34,618 bases of DNA, taken from the NCBI GenBank assembly GCA_020056715.1, contig JAGVHG010000167.1:1-34618 (forward strand), in the 5' to 3' direction. How positions within the stretch are numbered: the stretch's first letter is position 1; every line of letters starts with the position of its first letter. The notes under the pieces were generated by a model. The model saw nothing but the letters and a program-made list of their open reading frames with translations, made no database searches and was not told the DNA's origin. The position numbers were made by a program, and so were the translations under genes. The stretch is from Phycisphaerae bacterium. GTDB lineage: Bacteria; Planctomycetota; Phycisphaerae; UBA1845. Shown here piece after piece: positions 16,475 to 24,874 of this stretch.

Positions 16475-18733
16475 ATGAAGGTGCAGCGAAGGATCGAAAA
16501 CCTATCGTTGTTCGTCTTGATCGGGCTGGTCGCGCTGCGGCCCCTGGTCGGCGAGAGTTACGACCCCGCGGGCAGCACCCTTACCGAAGCGCTGGGGGTG
16601 GTGAGCGACCCACAACCACTTACGACGCTGGTTTTCGATCTTCTGGTTCTCGGCTCGACTTGCGGTTGGCTCTTGGCTCGTGCAATGGGGTCTCCGCGAA
16701 CGTATCGCCGGACGGGACTGGAATGGGGGGCGGTGCTGGTTGCCGTTGCGGCGGTCGTGTCCTGTTTCTTCGCGGGCAACAAGCGACTGGCGATCAACGC
16801 GACCATCGACTGGCTATGCTTGCCCATCCTCGCGATCACGCTGGTTCAACTCTTGCGCGAGCCTTGGCAAAGGCGCGTGTTGTTAGCGGCGGTGCTCGCA
16901 TCGGCGTGCGTCGAAGCGGCGCAGTGTTTGGAGCAATACTTCTCGTTCAACGAAACCTGGGCGCATTACCAGAGCATCAAGCCCGATTTCTGGGTGCGAC
17001 AGGGCGTTGAACTTGATTCGTCCAAGGTCGAATTATTTGAGCAGCGGATGCGGGCCCGCGAGGCGACGGGATTCCTCCCCCATAGCAACGTCGCGGGGTC
17101 ATACCTGGTGCTCTGTTGTTTTGCCGGATTGGGATTGATTGCAACACTGTGGTCGAACTTGAAACAGAGCGGCAACGCGCTCATCGCGTTTCTATGCACC
17201 GTCGGCACGGCATTGATGCTCGTAGGCATCGTGTTGACTAAGAGTCTGGGTGCGCTGCTTTCGGGCCTCGCCGGGCTTGTGTTGTGGATCATCGCTCGAC
17301 GGTTCGCGACGTGGATCGACGCCCATCGCGCTAGAGCCTGGATGATCGCGTGGTTGTGCGTCGTGGCCGGGGCCGGGGCCGTCATCGGGCACGGATTGTA
17401 TCGCGGCTCCTTGCCAGGGTGGTCGCTCACGTTCCGTTGGCAGTATTGGCAGGCGTCTTCAAACTTGATCGCCGATCATTGGACGACGGGCGTGGGTCGG
17501 GAAAACTTCGGTCGGCATTATCTCCGCTACAAGTCCATCGAGAGTCCGGAGGAAGTCGCCAATCCGCATAGCCTCTTCGTGCAGGCCGCCGCGGACTGGG
17601 GGCTGCTGGGGCTGATCGGCGTGCTCGTGTTGGTCCTCCAAGCATCGTTCCGATTCATTACGCTACCACCAGCGAGATCGCCGCCAACCGGTGGCGGCTC
17701 GGCCACACCAAGTCGATCCACGACGATCGTCTGGGCTATTGGGTTGTTACTCGTCGTGACCGTTGGGCGTTTGCCGCTCCTGGGCAGCACGGACCCAAAC
17801 TTTCTCTATTATTCGACGGTCATTACTGGGTTTGTATGGCTGCTGGGATTCTTTGTGTTTATGGGCACCACGGTCACGCAAGGCTCCGCCTTTGGCGGAT
17901 TTCATTCCGCCCGCGACTCGAATGTGAGTATGGCGGTTGCGGTCGGTCTATTCGCGTTTCTCGTTCACGACATGATTAACTTTGCGATGTTCGTGCCGGG
18001 AAGCGCAACAACCTTCTTCGGGTTGCTAAGTTATTGGATGGCTAGACGATCCAATGAATCGGCGGAACCGAAGTTGGATGTCGCCGTGTCGTTTGCGCGA
18101 AGATGGTTCCCTCTGGGAGCGGGCGTCGCGGCCATGGTCCTCGTATGCTGGATCGGCGTAATTCCCGTAGCTAGTGCCCAGTCCCACCTCCGCGCCGCAC
18201 AACAGGCCGCGAGCATTCCACTCTCCGGTTCGCTTCAGGAGCATCCCGCGTCTGGGCGTTTCGATGCGGCGTCGGCGAGCGATCCGTTTGACCCGACGGC
18301 TGAGGTCGCGCGAACACAGTGGCTGCGAACCAGCGCGCCGCGGGCTGCGGTTGAGGCCTTGACGACCGCGATGGGCCGCGATCCGTTCAACGTTGGGCTT
18401 CCGCGAATGCGGGCGAAACTATATCTGGACTTGGCGCAGAGCACGGGCGACGACGGTGATTATCTTGCGGCTATTGACGACGCCCACCGTGCCCTTGAAC
18501 TCTATCCGCTCAACCCCGCGGGAGTGGTGTCGCTGGCTGACGTGCAGACGGTGGCCGGCGAGGCGCTGAAGTCCGAGAAACTGCTGCGCGAAGCGCTGGC
18601 TAATTACAATCGTGCCATTCAGTTGGACGATCAGCGTCTTTCGTGGGAAACGCTTCACCGGATGCGCGTGGGGGAAAAGGATGAAATCCTCGCCAAGATT
18701 CGGCGGGTTCGCGAACGCATCGGGGAACCCTGA
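16475..18733 (+). CDS. O-antigen ligase/polymerase-like membrane protein with TPR repeats
   Basis: A 752-aa integral membrane protein with about a dozen hydrophobic segments in residues 10-590. A large extracytoplasmic region contains the Wzy_C-type signature: GFLPHSNVAGSYLVLC, then FRWQYWQASSNLIADHWTTG, VGRENF and NPHSLFVQAAADWGLLGLIG. These motifs typify WaaL/Wzy family enzymes, which join polysaccharide chains to lipid carriers or to each other at the outer face of the inner membrane. Residues ~610-740 are TPR-like helices (for example SVADVQTVAGEALKSEKLLR region), a fusion common in planctomycetes. Start is ATG 16475. It ends in a convergent region with a REP-like element and a palindrome. 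Confidence 0.85.
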   Translation: MKVQRRIENLSLFVLIGLVALRPLVGESYDPAGSTLTEALGVVSDPQPLTTLVFDLLVLGSTCGWLLARAMGSPRTYRRTGLEWGAVLVAVAAVVSCFFAGNKRLAINATIDWLCLPILAITLVQLLREPWQRRVLLAAVLASACVEAAQCLEQYFSFNETWAHYQSIKPDFWVRQGVELDSSKVELFEQRMRAREATGFLPHSNVAGSYLVLCCFAGLGLIATLWSNLKQSGNALIAFLCTVGTALMLVGIVLTKSLGALLSGLAGLVLWIIARRFATWIDAHRARAWMIAWLCVVAGAGAVIGHGLYRGSLPGWSLTFRWQYWQASSNLIADHWTTGVGRENFGRHYLRYKSIESPEEVANPHSLFVQAAADWGLLGLIGVLVLVLQASFRFITLPPARSPPTGGGSATPSRSTTIVWAIGLLLVVTVGRLPLLGSTDPNFLYYSTVITGFVWLLGFFVFMGTTVTQGSAFGGFHSARDSNVSMAVAVGLFAFLVHDMINFAMFVPGSATTFFGLLSYWMARRSNESAEPKLDVAVSFARRWFPLGAGVAAMVLVCWIGVIPVASAQSHLRAAQQAASIPLSGSLQEHPASGRFDAASASDPFDPTAEVARTQWLRTSAPRAAVEALTTAMGRDPFNVGLPRMRAKLYLDLAQSTGDDGDYLAAIDDAHRALELYPLNPAGVVSLADVQTVAGEALKSEKLLREALANYNRAIQLDDQRLSWETLHRMRVGEKDEILAKIRRVRERIGEP

Positions 18734-18752
18734 CGATGCAACTCCGTAGGAT

Positions 18753-18843
18753 GGTGCCCCACTTCCTCCGGAGGTGGGGGAGGCGATGACCGTGGACGGG
18801 CATATCATCGTGTCCCCCCAGGTCCGAAGGACCTGGGCCACCC
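18753..18843 (+). repeat. REP-like two-hairpin element, left copy
   Basis: A ~91-bp element with two palindromes: CCTCCGGAGG near its start and the 9-bp stem CCCAGGTCC/GGACCTGGG (18817-18825 with 18829-18837, loop GAA). A second copy in inverted orientation lies at 19384-19483. The copies share ends GGTGCC and GGGCCACCC; their loops and middle differ while the second stem is unchanged. Confidence 0.75.
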
Positions 18844-18850
18844 TCCCAAC

Positions 18851-18876
18851 CCACTGCTCGCAGAGCAGTGGCACAC
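18851..18876. repeat. Dispersed palindrome copy 2, possible bidirectional terminator
   Basis: A 9-bp stem CCACTGCTC/GAGCAGTGG (18851-18859 with 18863-18871, loop GCA) followed by CACAC. It sits between the convergent ligase-like gene and the lipoprotein gene, directly after the left REP-like element. Same family as 13356 and 34528. Confidence 0.65.
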
Positions 18877-18878
18877 GG

Positions 18879-19367
18879 CTAGGGTTCCACGACCACCCAT
18901 TGGCCGTGGTCGTCCAGGCGGAAGTGCAAAAGGGAGACGTCACGTTTACGAAGCTCGCTGTTCTTGCCGTCGATGCTGAGGACCACGAGGCGCTTCCAGT
19001 CGATGGCGATGCGCTCCACGTCGATCGCGAACTGCCGTACGTCTCGGGTGTGAACGTCGAGTTTGTTCTTTTCCCGATCAAACGAACCAGTGGCCCATCC
19101 GCCGGGCGCGTCGCCCTTGGCCTTTTCCACAAAAAGCCAGCGATCGGCGGTGTCGGGGTCGTCCGGCAGCGGGATTCGCGGCGGCGGCGCTAATGTGGGC
19201 GGCGACTTTGGCGCTTCTGCTTTCGCCGGCGGTTCCTCGGACGGCGGAGTCGGGGCGGACTTGTGGCACCCGGTGACCGTCGCGAACAACACAACGCAGA
19301 CCAACAGAATCGGAAGGACGCCGTGCAGGCAGTCCGCTCCATATCTGTCGCGGTACTGACAGGTCAT
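18879..19367 (-). CDS. Small lipoprotein, function unknown
   Basis: A 162-aa protein. From the ATG at 19367 a hydrophobic leader (VLPILLVCVVLFATVTGC) ends in the lipobox VTGC. A Pro/Ala/Glu-rich linker and a ~90-residue domain (DRWLFVEKAKGD ... HFRLDDHGQWVVVEP) follow. No family is recognised; it is presumably membrane-tethered in the periplasm. The frame is open to 19520 but that extension is encoded by the REP-like element, so 19367 is the sensible start. The gene is bracketed by the two inverted REP-like copies. Confidence 0.7.
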   Translation of the reverse strand: MTCQYRDRYGADCLHGVLPILLVCVVLFATVTGCHKSAPTPPSEEPPAKAEAPKSPPTLAPPPRIPLPDDPDTADRWLFVEKAKGDAPGGWATGSFDREKNKLDVHTRDVRQFAIDVERIAIDWKRLVVLSIDGKNSELRKRDVSLLHFRLDDHGQWVVVEP

Positions 19368-19383
19368 GTCGTCCGCCTTCGGC

Positions 19384-19483
19384 GGGTGGCCCAGGTCCTT
19401 TGGACCTGGGGGAGTCGATGATTTGCGCTCAGCGTCATGCCCACGATCATCGCCTCCCCCACCTCCAAAGGAGGTAGGGCACC
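19384..19483 (-). repeat. REP-like two-hairpin element, right copy (inverted)
   Basis: A 100-bp element whose reverse complement matches 18753-18843. It has the stem CCCAGGTCC/GGACCTGGG (19390-19398 with 19402-19410, loop TTT) and the palindrome CCTCCAAAGGAGG (19462-19474 region). It begins 17 bp upstream of the lipoprotein start and so contains or displaces that gene's promoter. Confidence 0.75.
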
Positions 19484-19610
19484 CGCCACGCTCTGATGGA
19501 ACCGTCTCGGATTGAATCATGAGTCATGCGCATGGGATCAACCTAACCGTGCTCCCGATGGTTGCAAAGTCCGCGGTGATCTTGTACCTTCTCCATGCCG
19601 TCAAGATGCA

Positions 19611-20171
19611 ATGATGATGTCACTCGATCGCTTGGAAACGCAGATTCGCTCGACGACCATTCTGTCGGTCCGTCGTGACGGGCGGGCCGCAATCGGCGGC
19701 GACGGCCAGGTCAGTTTCGGTCAGACAACGATCAAACACGACGCCCGGAAGATCCGTTCACTCGCCGACGGCAAGGTGCTTTGCGGATTTGCCGGGTCCG
19801 CGGCGGACGCTTTCGCCCTTCTCGAACGGTTCGAGGCCAAGCTCGACCAACACAAGGACAATTTGCGGCGGGCGGCGATCGAGCTCGCCAAGGAGTGGCG
19901 GACCGATCGCGCCCTGCGGCGCCTGGAATCGCTACTCATCGCCGTCTCCAAGGACACCACCTTGATGATCGGCGGCTCAGGCGATGTGATCGAACCCACC
20001 GACGGGGTTATCGGCATCGGATCGGGCGGGATGTTCGCCGTCGCCGCCGCTCGGGCGCTGCTCGCCCACACCCAACTCCCGGCCGAGAAGATCGTCGAAG
20101 AATCCCTGCGCATCGCCGCGGATATCTGCGTCTACACCAACCACGAAATCTCGGTGGAAATTCTCCGCTAG
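19611..20171 (+). CDS. hslV: ATP-dependent protease peptidase subunit HslV
   Basis: The proteolytic subunit of the HslUV (ClpYQ) protease, 186 aa. Seen: [20 protein letters not shown] near the N-terminus, where the catalytic Thr is freed by removal of a short propeptide (Thr15 or Thr16 here), [20 protein letters not shown] with conserved Asp and Lys, [17 protein letters not shown], and [16 protein letters not shown]. The start is one of three consecutive ATGs (19611, 19614, 19617); no clear ribosome site distinguishes them. The partner unfoldase gene hslU is not adjacent; the next gene is a membrane protein. Confidence 0.92.
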   Translation: MMMSLDRLETQIRSTTILSVRRDGRAAIGGDGQVSFGQTTIKHDARKIRSLADGKVLCGFAGSAADAFALLERFEAKLDQHKDNLRRAAIELAKEWRTDRALRRLESLLIAVSKDTTLMIGGSGDVIEPTDGVIGIGSGGMFAVAAARALLAHTQLPAEKIVEESLRIAADICVYTNHEISVEILR

Positions 20172-20216
20172 CCCGGTGGAACTCATGCCTCGCCAAAAGG
20201 TCGATGGAAAGACCGT

Positions 20217-21443
20217 ATGACGCCGCGGATGAGAAAAAGGCTGTTCGACGCCCTCCGGATTATCGTTTGTGTGGCCGCGCTTTGGATCGTGGTCCGTGGC
20301 GTGACGATCCGCGATCATGTAGTCCTCCACGACGGAACGGACCTTGTCGGTGACGTGATCCGGGACGGCGATACCGTCGAAATCCATCTGGTCAACGGAG
20401 AGACGCGGGTCGTGTCGCGTGCCGATATCGCCACCGCTGAGGATGGAACGGCAAAGATCACGTATGGTCTGCGAACGGCCTGGGGGAACAGCACCAAGAG
20501 CTTACTGCTGCTGGCCGTGTTGATTCACTTTCCGGTTGTCTTTCCGCAGGCGTTACGGTTTCAGTGGTTGCTCGCTGCGCAGGACATCACCGTCGGATAT
20601 TGGGAATGCGTCAAGCTGTCATTCGCGGGGAACTTCCTCAACTTCGCCACCCCGTTCGGCTCCAACGCGGGCGATGTGTTCAAAGCCTACTTCGCCTCAC
20701 TGCACACCGAGCATAAGACCGAGGCCGTGACCACCGTGATCCTCGATCGTTTCATCGGTCTGGGGAGCCTGCTGTTGGTCGTGGCCGCCATTACCGCGTT
20801 CAGTCCGGCGCAGAGCCGCCTGGCGGTGCTGCGGCCGTACATGTTCGGCATGATTGTGATCGGGGCCGTGGTCGCGTTTGCGTATCTTTCGCCGGCGTTG
20901 CGAAGACTCTGGGTCAACGTCGCGGGCTTCAGCCGGCTGCCGATGCTTCATCAGTTGAAGCGGGTGGACAAGGCCGCTCGCACCTTGGTCAGTCGGAGGG
21001 GGACGCTCGTCGCAGCGATACTGATCACCATCGGTCTACAAGCGATGGCCCTCGCCGCCTATTTCGTAGTGGCCGTCGCCCTCGCCATGGATGCCCATGC
21101 GGGAAACGTGTTGGAGTACTACGCGTACTACTACACGGGGGTTGTTGTCCAGACTTTGCCCGGGCCGCCGCAGGGCTTGGGGACGGTGGAACTTACCTAT
21201 CGCTACTTTTTCGCCGCGTTCGGAAGCCCGTCGCAAATCGTGTGCATGGCCTTCGCCATACGAATCGTGGCGTTGGTTTGCGCCCTGCCGGGCCTATTGG
21301 TCACCTTGACCGGCTCCTATCGACCGAAGGAGGCCGGCTCGTTCGATGTGGTCCTCGAAGATTCCACTTCTCCAACGGTCACACCCAAGCGCGACCTGGT
21401 TACGACCTATGCGACAGACCCGTCGGCAGTGTCGAACCGTTGA
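20217..21443 (+). CDS. Flippase-like / lysylphosphatidylglycerol-synthase transmembrane domain protein
   Basis: A 408-aa polytopic membrane protein of the UPF0104/AglD-like type. Seen: an N-terminal membrane helix (IIVCVAALWIVVRGV), an unusual ~70-residue soluble insert (HDGTDLVGDVIRDGDTVEIH), then the typical core: FAGNFLNFATPFGSNAGDVFKA, TTVILDRFIGLG, and PGPPQGLGTVELTYRYFF. Members of this family are thought to flip or modify lipid-linked substrates; the substrate cannot be read from sequence. It begins 45 bp after hslV. Its 3' end overlaps, on the opposite strand, the last codons of the island integrase frame. Confidence 0.8.
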   Translation: MTPRMRKRLFDALRIIVCVAALWIVVRGVTIRDHVVLHDGTDLVGDVIRDGDTVEIHLVNGETRVVSRADIATAEDGTAKITYGLRTAWGNSTKSLLLLAVLIHFPVVFPQALRFQWLLAAQDITVGYWECVKLSFAGNFLNFATPFGSNAGDVFKAYFASLHTEHKTEAVTTVILDRFIGLGSLLLVVAAITAFSPAQSRLAVLRPYMFGMIVIGAVVAFAYLSPALRRLWVNVAGFSRLPMLHQLKRVDKAARTLVSRRGTLVAAILITIGLQAMALAAYFVVAVALAMDAHAGNVLEYYAYYYTGVVVQTLPGPPQGLGTVELTYRYFFAAFGSPSQIVCMAFAIRIVALVCALPGLLVTLTGSYRPKEAGSFDVVLEDSTSPTVTPKRDLVTTYATDPSAVSNR

Positions 21444-22885
21444 CGATGCGCGGTAGTGCTGATGCAATACGCATGATGCCGGGGCCTGTAGCTCAGCGGA
21501 TAGAGCAGGCGACTCATAATCGCTTGGTCGGGGGTTCGAATCCCTCCAGGCCCAATCGTGTTTTCCGCCTCGAAATCGCGGAAAATGCCTTGTACTATAG
21601 CGTTTTCTTGAGCTGTCGCGCCACTGTATTCATCGACGGTAGGGACTCTCTGCGGCTCGGTGCTACTGCCTTCCGCAGCGCATTCTGCAGCGCTTTTTGC
21701 AGCGCCCTTTTCGGGGGGTATCGGCAACCGCCCGGCGGCCTTGTCGTACAGCTCGTCGGGCACCTGTAAATAATGCTCACTGGACACCCTTTCGGAATGC
21801 CCCAACCAGACCGCAACCGCCTTCTGAGGGAAGGTCATCGACAGCTCGGTTGCGCATGACTGCCGCAGCACTTGGAACGGGCGGGGAAACGGCTTCAACT
21901 CGGTCCGCTTGACGATCCCGGCGAAAGTCCGATGCAGGTTGCGGACAGATAGGGGAACGATCCGCACTTGCCCCTCGGGCGCTTTGTCGAAGGCGTCCTG
22001 CAAGAGCTGCATGAGCTTCGGCAGGATCGGGAGGGTACGGCGTTCGTGGCCCGCATACCGCTCGGTTTTCACTGACCGGACGGACAGGCGACACCGTTCC
22101 CAGTCCACGTCGCCCCATGCGACGGCGCAGGCTTCGCTCGGCACGCGAAGCCCGGCGAATCGCGCCAAGCCGAATAACGCTTTCCACGCGACGTTAGGAC
22201 ACTTCGCAAGAATCAAGTCTGCCTCGGCAGGCGTGACGTACCGCGTGCGGATTGCCGCCGTGGTTCGGCTCGTCAGCTTGCTAAAGGGATTTTTGGGGAT
22301 CAATTCCTGTACGACCGCCGCCGTGAAGACGATCTTGGCGTAACGCACGTACATTCGGACCGTCGCATCGGATAGCGTCCGCTCAGGCGATTTCTTTTTC
22401 TTTTTGGTTTTTCGGCACCACGTGCGCGATGCGAGCCACGCCCGCCAGTCCGCCGCGTTGCTCGCCGTTATCCCGTCGATGGGACGATCGTCGCCGAAAA
22501 ACTCCCGTAACAGCGCCGACGTTCGATCCATTTTCAGAATGCTGGACCGCCGCAGCTCCCGGCTACGTTGCGAGCTGTACCTGTCGAGCCATTCTTTCAG
22601 CGTCGGCGCGATCGGCGGAGGTATTCGCGGTACGACAAGTGCAAAGCGCGCCAGCTTGGCGTGCATCGCATCGGGCAATCCGGCCAGCCACGTTGACACT
22701 TCCGGGTCCGGCGTAGTGTTCGTGATCGCGCAGGCGACAAGTGCCTCGACCTTTCCCTTGAACACAAGCGCGGGCTTCAACCCGATCTTTCCCAGGCGGA
22801 TCGTGCGACGGTTCCCGTCGCGGTCGCTGAATTGAATCGCCCGCCCCGGAACCTTGCCCTTGCTCGTTTTATGCAAACTAGCCAT
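21407..22885 (-). CDS. int: Tyrosine integrase of the island
   Basis: A site-specific recombinase that would integrate and excise the island at the tRNA. 492 aa as it stands. Seen: an SAM-like core-binding segment (TLKEWLDRYSSQRS), catalytic Arg in GLRVPSEACAVAWGDVDW, FQVLRQSCATEL (the usual HxLR box with Gln in place of the first His), WLGHSERVSSEHYLQV with the box-III His and the nucleophile Tyr in HYLQV. GAGGGA precedes the ATG at 22885; the RepA-like gene ends 9 bp upstream. Residues from ~444 onward are encoded by the antisense of the 47-bp core and tRNA and then by chromosome, ending inside the flippase-like gene. In the excised circle residues 1-456 would instead continue into the frame at 28563-28757. 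Confidence 0.88.
   Translation of the reverse strand: MASLHKTSKGKVPGRAIQFSDRDGNRRTIRLGKIGLKPALVFKGKVEALVACAITNTTPDPEVSTWLAGLPDAMHAKLARFALVVPRIPPPIAPTLKEWLDRYSSQRSRELRRSSILKMDRTSALLREFFGDDRPIDGITASNAADWRAWLASRTWCRKTKKKKKSPERTLSDATVRMYVRYAKIVFTAAVVQELIPKNPFSKLTSRTTAAIRTRYVTPAEADLILAKCPNVAWKALFGLARFAGLRVPSEACAVAWGDVDWERCRLSVRSVKTERYAGHERRTLPILPKLMQLLQDAFDKAPEGQVRIVPLSVRNLHRTFAGIVKRTELKPFPRPFQVLRQSCATELSMTFPQKAVAVWLGHSERVSSEHYLQVPDELYDKAAGRLPIPPEKGAAKSAAECAAEGSSTEPQRVPTVDEYSGATAQENAIVQGIFRDFEAENTIGPGGIRTPDQAIMSRLLYPLSYRPRHHAYCISTTAHRQRFDTADGSVA
21482..21554 (+). tRNA. tRNA-Ile (anticodon CAU, lysidine type)
   Basis: Full cloverleaf: acceptor GGGCCTG/CAGGCCC (21482-21488 with 21547-21553), D-stem GCTC/GAGC, anticodon stem GGCGA/TCGCT with loop CTCATAA (anticodon 21515-21517), T-stem GGGGG/CCCTC with TTCGAAT, discriminator A at 21554. 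CCA is not encoded. The anticodon arm plus variable loop, GGCGACTCATAATCGCTTGG, matches the E. coli tRNA-Ile2 arm as I recall it, favouring the tRNA in which C34 becomes lysidine and reads AUA; elongator Met remains possible. The 3' part is the integration site of a genomic island. Confidence 0.9.
21508..21554 (+). repeat. attL core (3' part of tRNA-Ile)
   Basis: 47 bp identical to 28748-28794; the bases immediately outside differ on both sides (A/T on the left, A/G on the right), which defines the repeat length. This copy completes the functional tRNA. Confidence 0.92.
21561..21585. other. Hairpin just inside attL
   Basis: An 8-bp stem TTTTCCGC/GCGGAAAA (21561-21568 with 21578-21585) directly 3' of the tRNA. 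On the plus strand the A-run, not a T-run, follows the stem, so it is not a standard terminator for the tRNA. It could serve processing or integrase binding. Confidence 0.35.
21675..21705. repeat. Three GCAGCGC direct repeats with 12-bp period, left end
   Basis: GCAGCGC occurs at 21675-21681, 21687-21693 and 21699-21705, each separated by 5 bp, about 120 bp inside the left core. The same motif with the same spacing occurs near the right core. Candidate arm-type integrase or Xis sites. They also encode an Ala-rich AAKSAAECAAE stretch in the integrase. Confidence 0.5.
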
Positions 22886-22894
22886 TCGTATCCC

Positions 22895-24265
22895 TCAATA
22901 CTTTGCCCATGCCTGAGCTGCAAGTCGAGCGCGGTCTGCCGCCACGGTATCGGCCTCACCGAGCTGAAGGTGCTCAATGCCCTTCAAAGGGTCACCTTGG
23001 GCATCTTGAGCGCCTTGGGCGTCTTGGGAGCCTACATCGTTTTCAGTATCCGACCGAACGTGTCCAAGGTGCTCAAGGCGCTCAACCGGCTGGGACGGGT
23101 AGGATTGCCCGCCTTCGTCATCCGGGCCGCCGGGTGCATCTCCGTCAGCGGGGGGAAGCGCCCAAAGCCACTCACCGCCGAAGTCCGGTTTCAACGAAAC
23201 GACGCCCAATCGTTTCTTGGCACGCCGCACGGAAGCCCAAGTCAGTCCCGCATCCTTGGAGCACAGTTCAATCGTCCGCATCGGTACTGGTCCGACCGCG
23301 AGCTGTTCTCGAAGCCAATCCGCCGACGCCTCGATCGGGCGTTTGCGTCGATCTTCGGATTTGCGCATCACCGCAGCGAGTGCCTCATCAGCGGTCAGCG
23401 TGACCGGCTCGGCTTCCCAGGCGACGACAGCGATGCCGTCCATCGGTTCAAGCCGAAAGGCCAGTCCGGTTTGCAGCTCGGCCAGGTTGTTTTTGGCGGA
23501 TAGGAACAGCCGTCGCTTCGCGTCGTTGGCGTCCTGCACCACAAGCCACGCCGCCCGTGCCGCGGCCACGAAAGCCAGCGAACCCATCGCACGATACAGA
23601 GCGTTCCCGCCGCCGTTCTTGTTCAAGTGAGTTACGGCCACGATGGCGACCCGGTATCGCGACGCCAGCTCGGAGAGCGGGGCCAGCAGCCCGCGAATTT
23701 CAGCGTTCTTGTGGCTGTCGGTTTTTCCGGTGAAGGCCGTAACGGGATCGACGACGACCAGTCGGCAGTCCGCGGTCTGTTGGATCGCAGCCTCCAGCGC
23801 CGGTATGTCTTTTTCGAGGTTGAAGGATCGACACACACGCTTCCCGGTCCCCGCTTCGGAAAACTCGACGCCTTGAATTGCCTTGATCCGGGATACATTC
23901 GCGCCCGCCGCGTCCAGGCGGGGCCGGATGGTGTCGGCAACGTCGTCCTCAGCGGACAGCAACACGACCCCGCCGGTGGGGTTCGGTTCGCTTCGCCGGT
24001 CCGGCCAGGGCATACCACGCGACACCCGAGCTGCAATGTCGAGCGTTACGAACGACTTGCCCAACCCCGGATCGCCCGCGATGAGTGTGAGCTTCCCCAG
24101 CGCGATCCGCCCCGACCACAGCCACGACACCGCCTCCGGTTGCACGTCGGCCATGCAAACCAGCACAGGCGAATCCGGTTCGACAACACTTGCGGACAGC
24201 CCCCTAGACCTGTCGGGCTTCGTAGGGCCGCCGAACATTGCCGAAAGTTCGCGCTCCACGCTCAT
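22895..24265 (-). CDS. RepA-like AAA family ATPase
   Basis: A 456-aa RecA-fold ATPase of the RepA/AAA_25 type found in plasmids and islands, where it acts as a hexameric helicase for initiation of element replication. Seen: LTLIAGDPGLGKS with Walker A at 64-71, GVVLLSAEDD (99-108), Walker B RLVVVD (168-173), VAVTHLNKNGGG (209-220, sensor region), and a C-terminal winged-helix-like part (ADWLREQLAVGPVPMRTIE). The last ~70 residues are disordered and repeat AQGAQDAQG. I chose the ATG at 24265, which overlaps the stop of the upstream small gene by 4 bp (ATGA). The integrase starts 9 bp after its stop. Strand-opening activity is inferred from the family. Confidence 0.82.
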   Translation of the reverse strand: MSVERELSAMFGGPTKPDRSRGLSASVVEPDSPVLVCMADVQPEAVSWLWSGRIALGKLTLIAGDPGLGKSFVTLDIAARVSRGMPWPDRRSEPNPTGGVVLLSAEDDVADTIRPRLDAAGANVSRIKAIQGVEFSEAGTGKRVCRSFNLEKDIPALEAAIQQTADCRLVVVDPVTAFTGKTDSHKNAEIRGLLAPLSELASRYRVAIVAVTHLNKNGGGNALYRAMGSLAFVAAARAAWLVVQDANDAKRRLFLSAKNNLAELQTGLAFRLEPMDGIAVVAWEAEPVTLTADEALAAVMRKSEDRRKRPIEASADWLREQLAVGPVPMRTIELCSKDAGLTWASVRRAKKRLGVVSLKPDFGGEWLWALPPADGDAPGGPDDEGGQSYPSQPVERLEHLGHVRSDTENDVGSQDAQGAQDAQGDPLKGIEHLQLGEADTVAADRARLAAQAWAKY

Positions 24266-24606
24266 GCTGACAGCCCCACCTTTCGGCGTAGTCGTCGCAC
24301 GACGGGATGGGCAAGCCCGCACTCCAGGCAGCCCGTGCAGGTTTCCTTTTGGTCCAGTAGGTCCAGGGCCACATCGCGGTCCGCCGATGGGTCGGCGTAA
24401 CTCTTGACCAGCTCGCCCCAGGCCGCGTCCTGCATCCGGGCGAGCGTCGCCAGCGGGTCGGGCGTCGAGTACGGGCAGCGCGGTGGGAATGCGTCCCGGA
24501 ACGTCTGTACATGCCACGCACAGTGGGCGGGTTTCGATCGGCGCGGGCATTCCATCCGATCGGGGTTGCCCGCAGGGGCAAAGACTCTATGATGCTGGGC
24601 GATCAA
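24262..24606 (-). CDS. Small Cys-containing protein of the island operon
   Basis: Up to 114 aa, ending in the 4-bp ATGA overlap with the RepA-like gene, which supports it as a real coupled gene. Seven Cys residues are visible, in patterns such as CPRRSKPAHC and CTGCLECG, suggestive of a metal-binding module. The start is uncertain: TTG at 24606, or ATG at 24555 (MECPRRSKP), with no good ribosome site at either. No family is recognised. It may assist the ATPase during replication of the element; this is inferred from position only. Confidence 0.5.
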   Translation of the reverse strand: MIAQHHRVFAPAGNPDRMECPRRSKPAHCAWHVQTFRDAFPPRCPYSTPDPLATLARMQDAAWGELVKSYADPSADRDVALDLLDQKETCTGCLECGLAHPVVRRLRRKVGLSA

Positions 24607-24655
24607 AGCATTCTCCTATGCGGCCCGTCGGTTCGTACCCGGCGGGTCGCGGTAT

Positions 24656-24874
24656 TTATGGGGATTGCGACGCCACGTCGGCCACGCCGACGGTCCGTGC
24701 CGCAATCCATTCGTGCAAACGATCAACCGGGAATAGTACAGCTCGCCCGCACCGGAAATGCGGGATCGCGTTCGCCGCAACGAGCTGGTCGAGTCGCCTC
24801 TCGGACAAGTTCAAGGCTTTCGCAGCTTGCTTTCGCCGCAGTGCCAAGGGCTGAACTACTTCGTGTGTTGGCAT
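24656..24874 (-). CDS. Excisionase-type helix-turn-helix protein 1
   Basis: A 72-aa DNA-binding protein of the HTH_17/MerR-like excisionase type: RRKQAAKALNLSERRLDQLV followed by IPHFRCGRAVLFPVDRLHEW, the helix-turn-helix plus wing typical of Xis proteins. GGAGG lies 4 bases before the ATG at 24874. The start overlaps the end of the next upstream HTH gene by 19 bp. Likely directs excision and/or represses the operon. Confidence 0.78.
   Translation of the reverse strand: MPTHEVVQPLALRRKQAAKALNLSERRLDQLVAANAIPHFRCGRAVLFPVDRLHEWIAARTVGVADVASQSP

Noticed and set aside
21407-21554. Dismissing the integrase tail (GIRTPDQAIMSRLLYPLSY) as a pure annotation artefact
   Set aside because: Such peptides are a well-known false product of tRNA antisense, but here the frame is continuous with a real integrase and no earlier stop exists, so the tail is what the DNA encodes in the integrated state.
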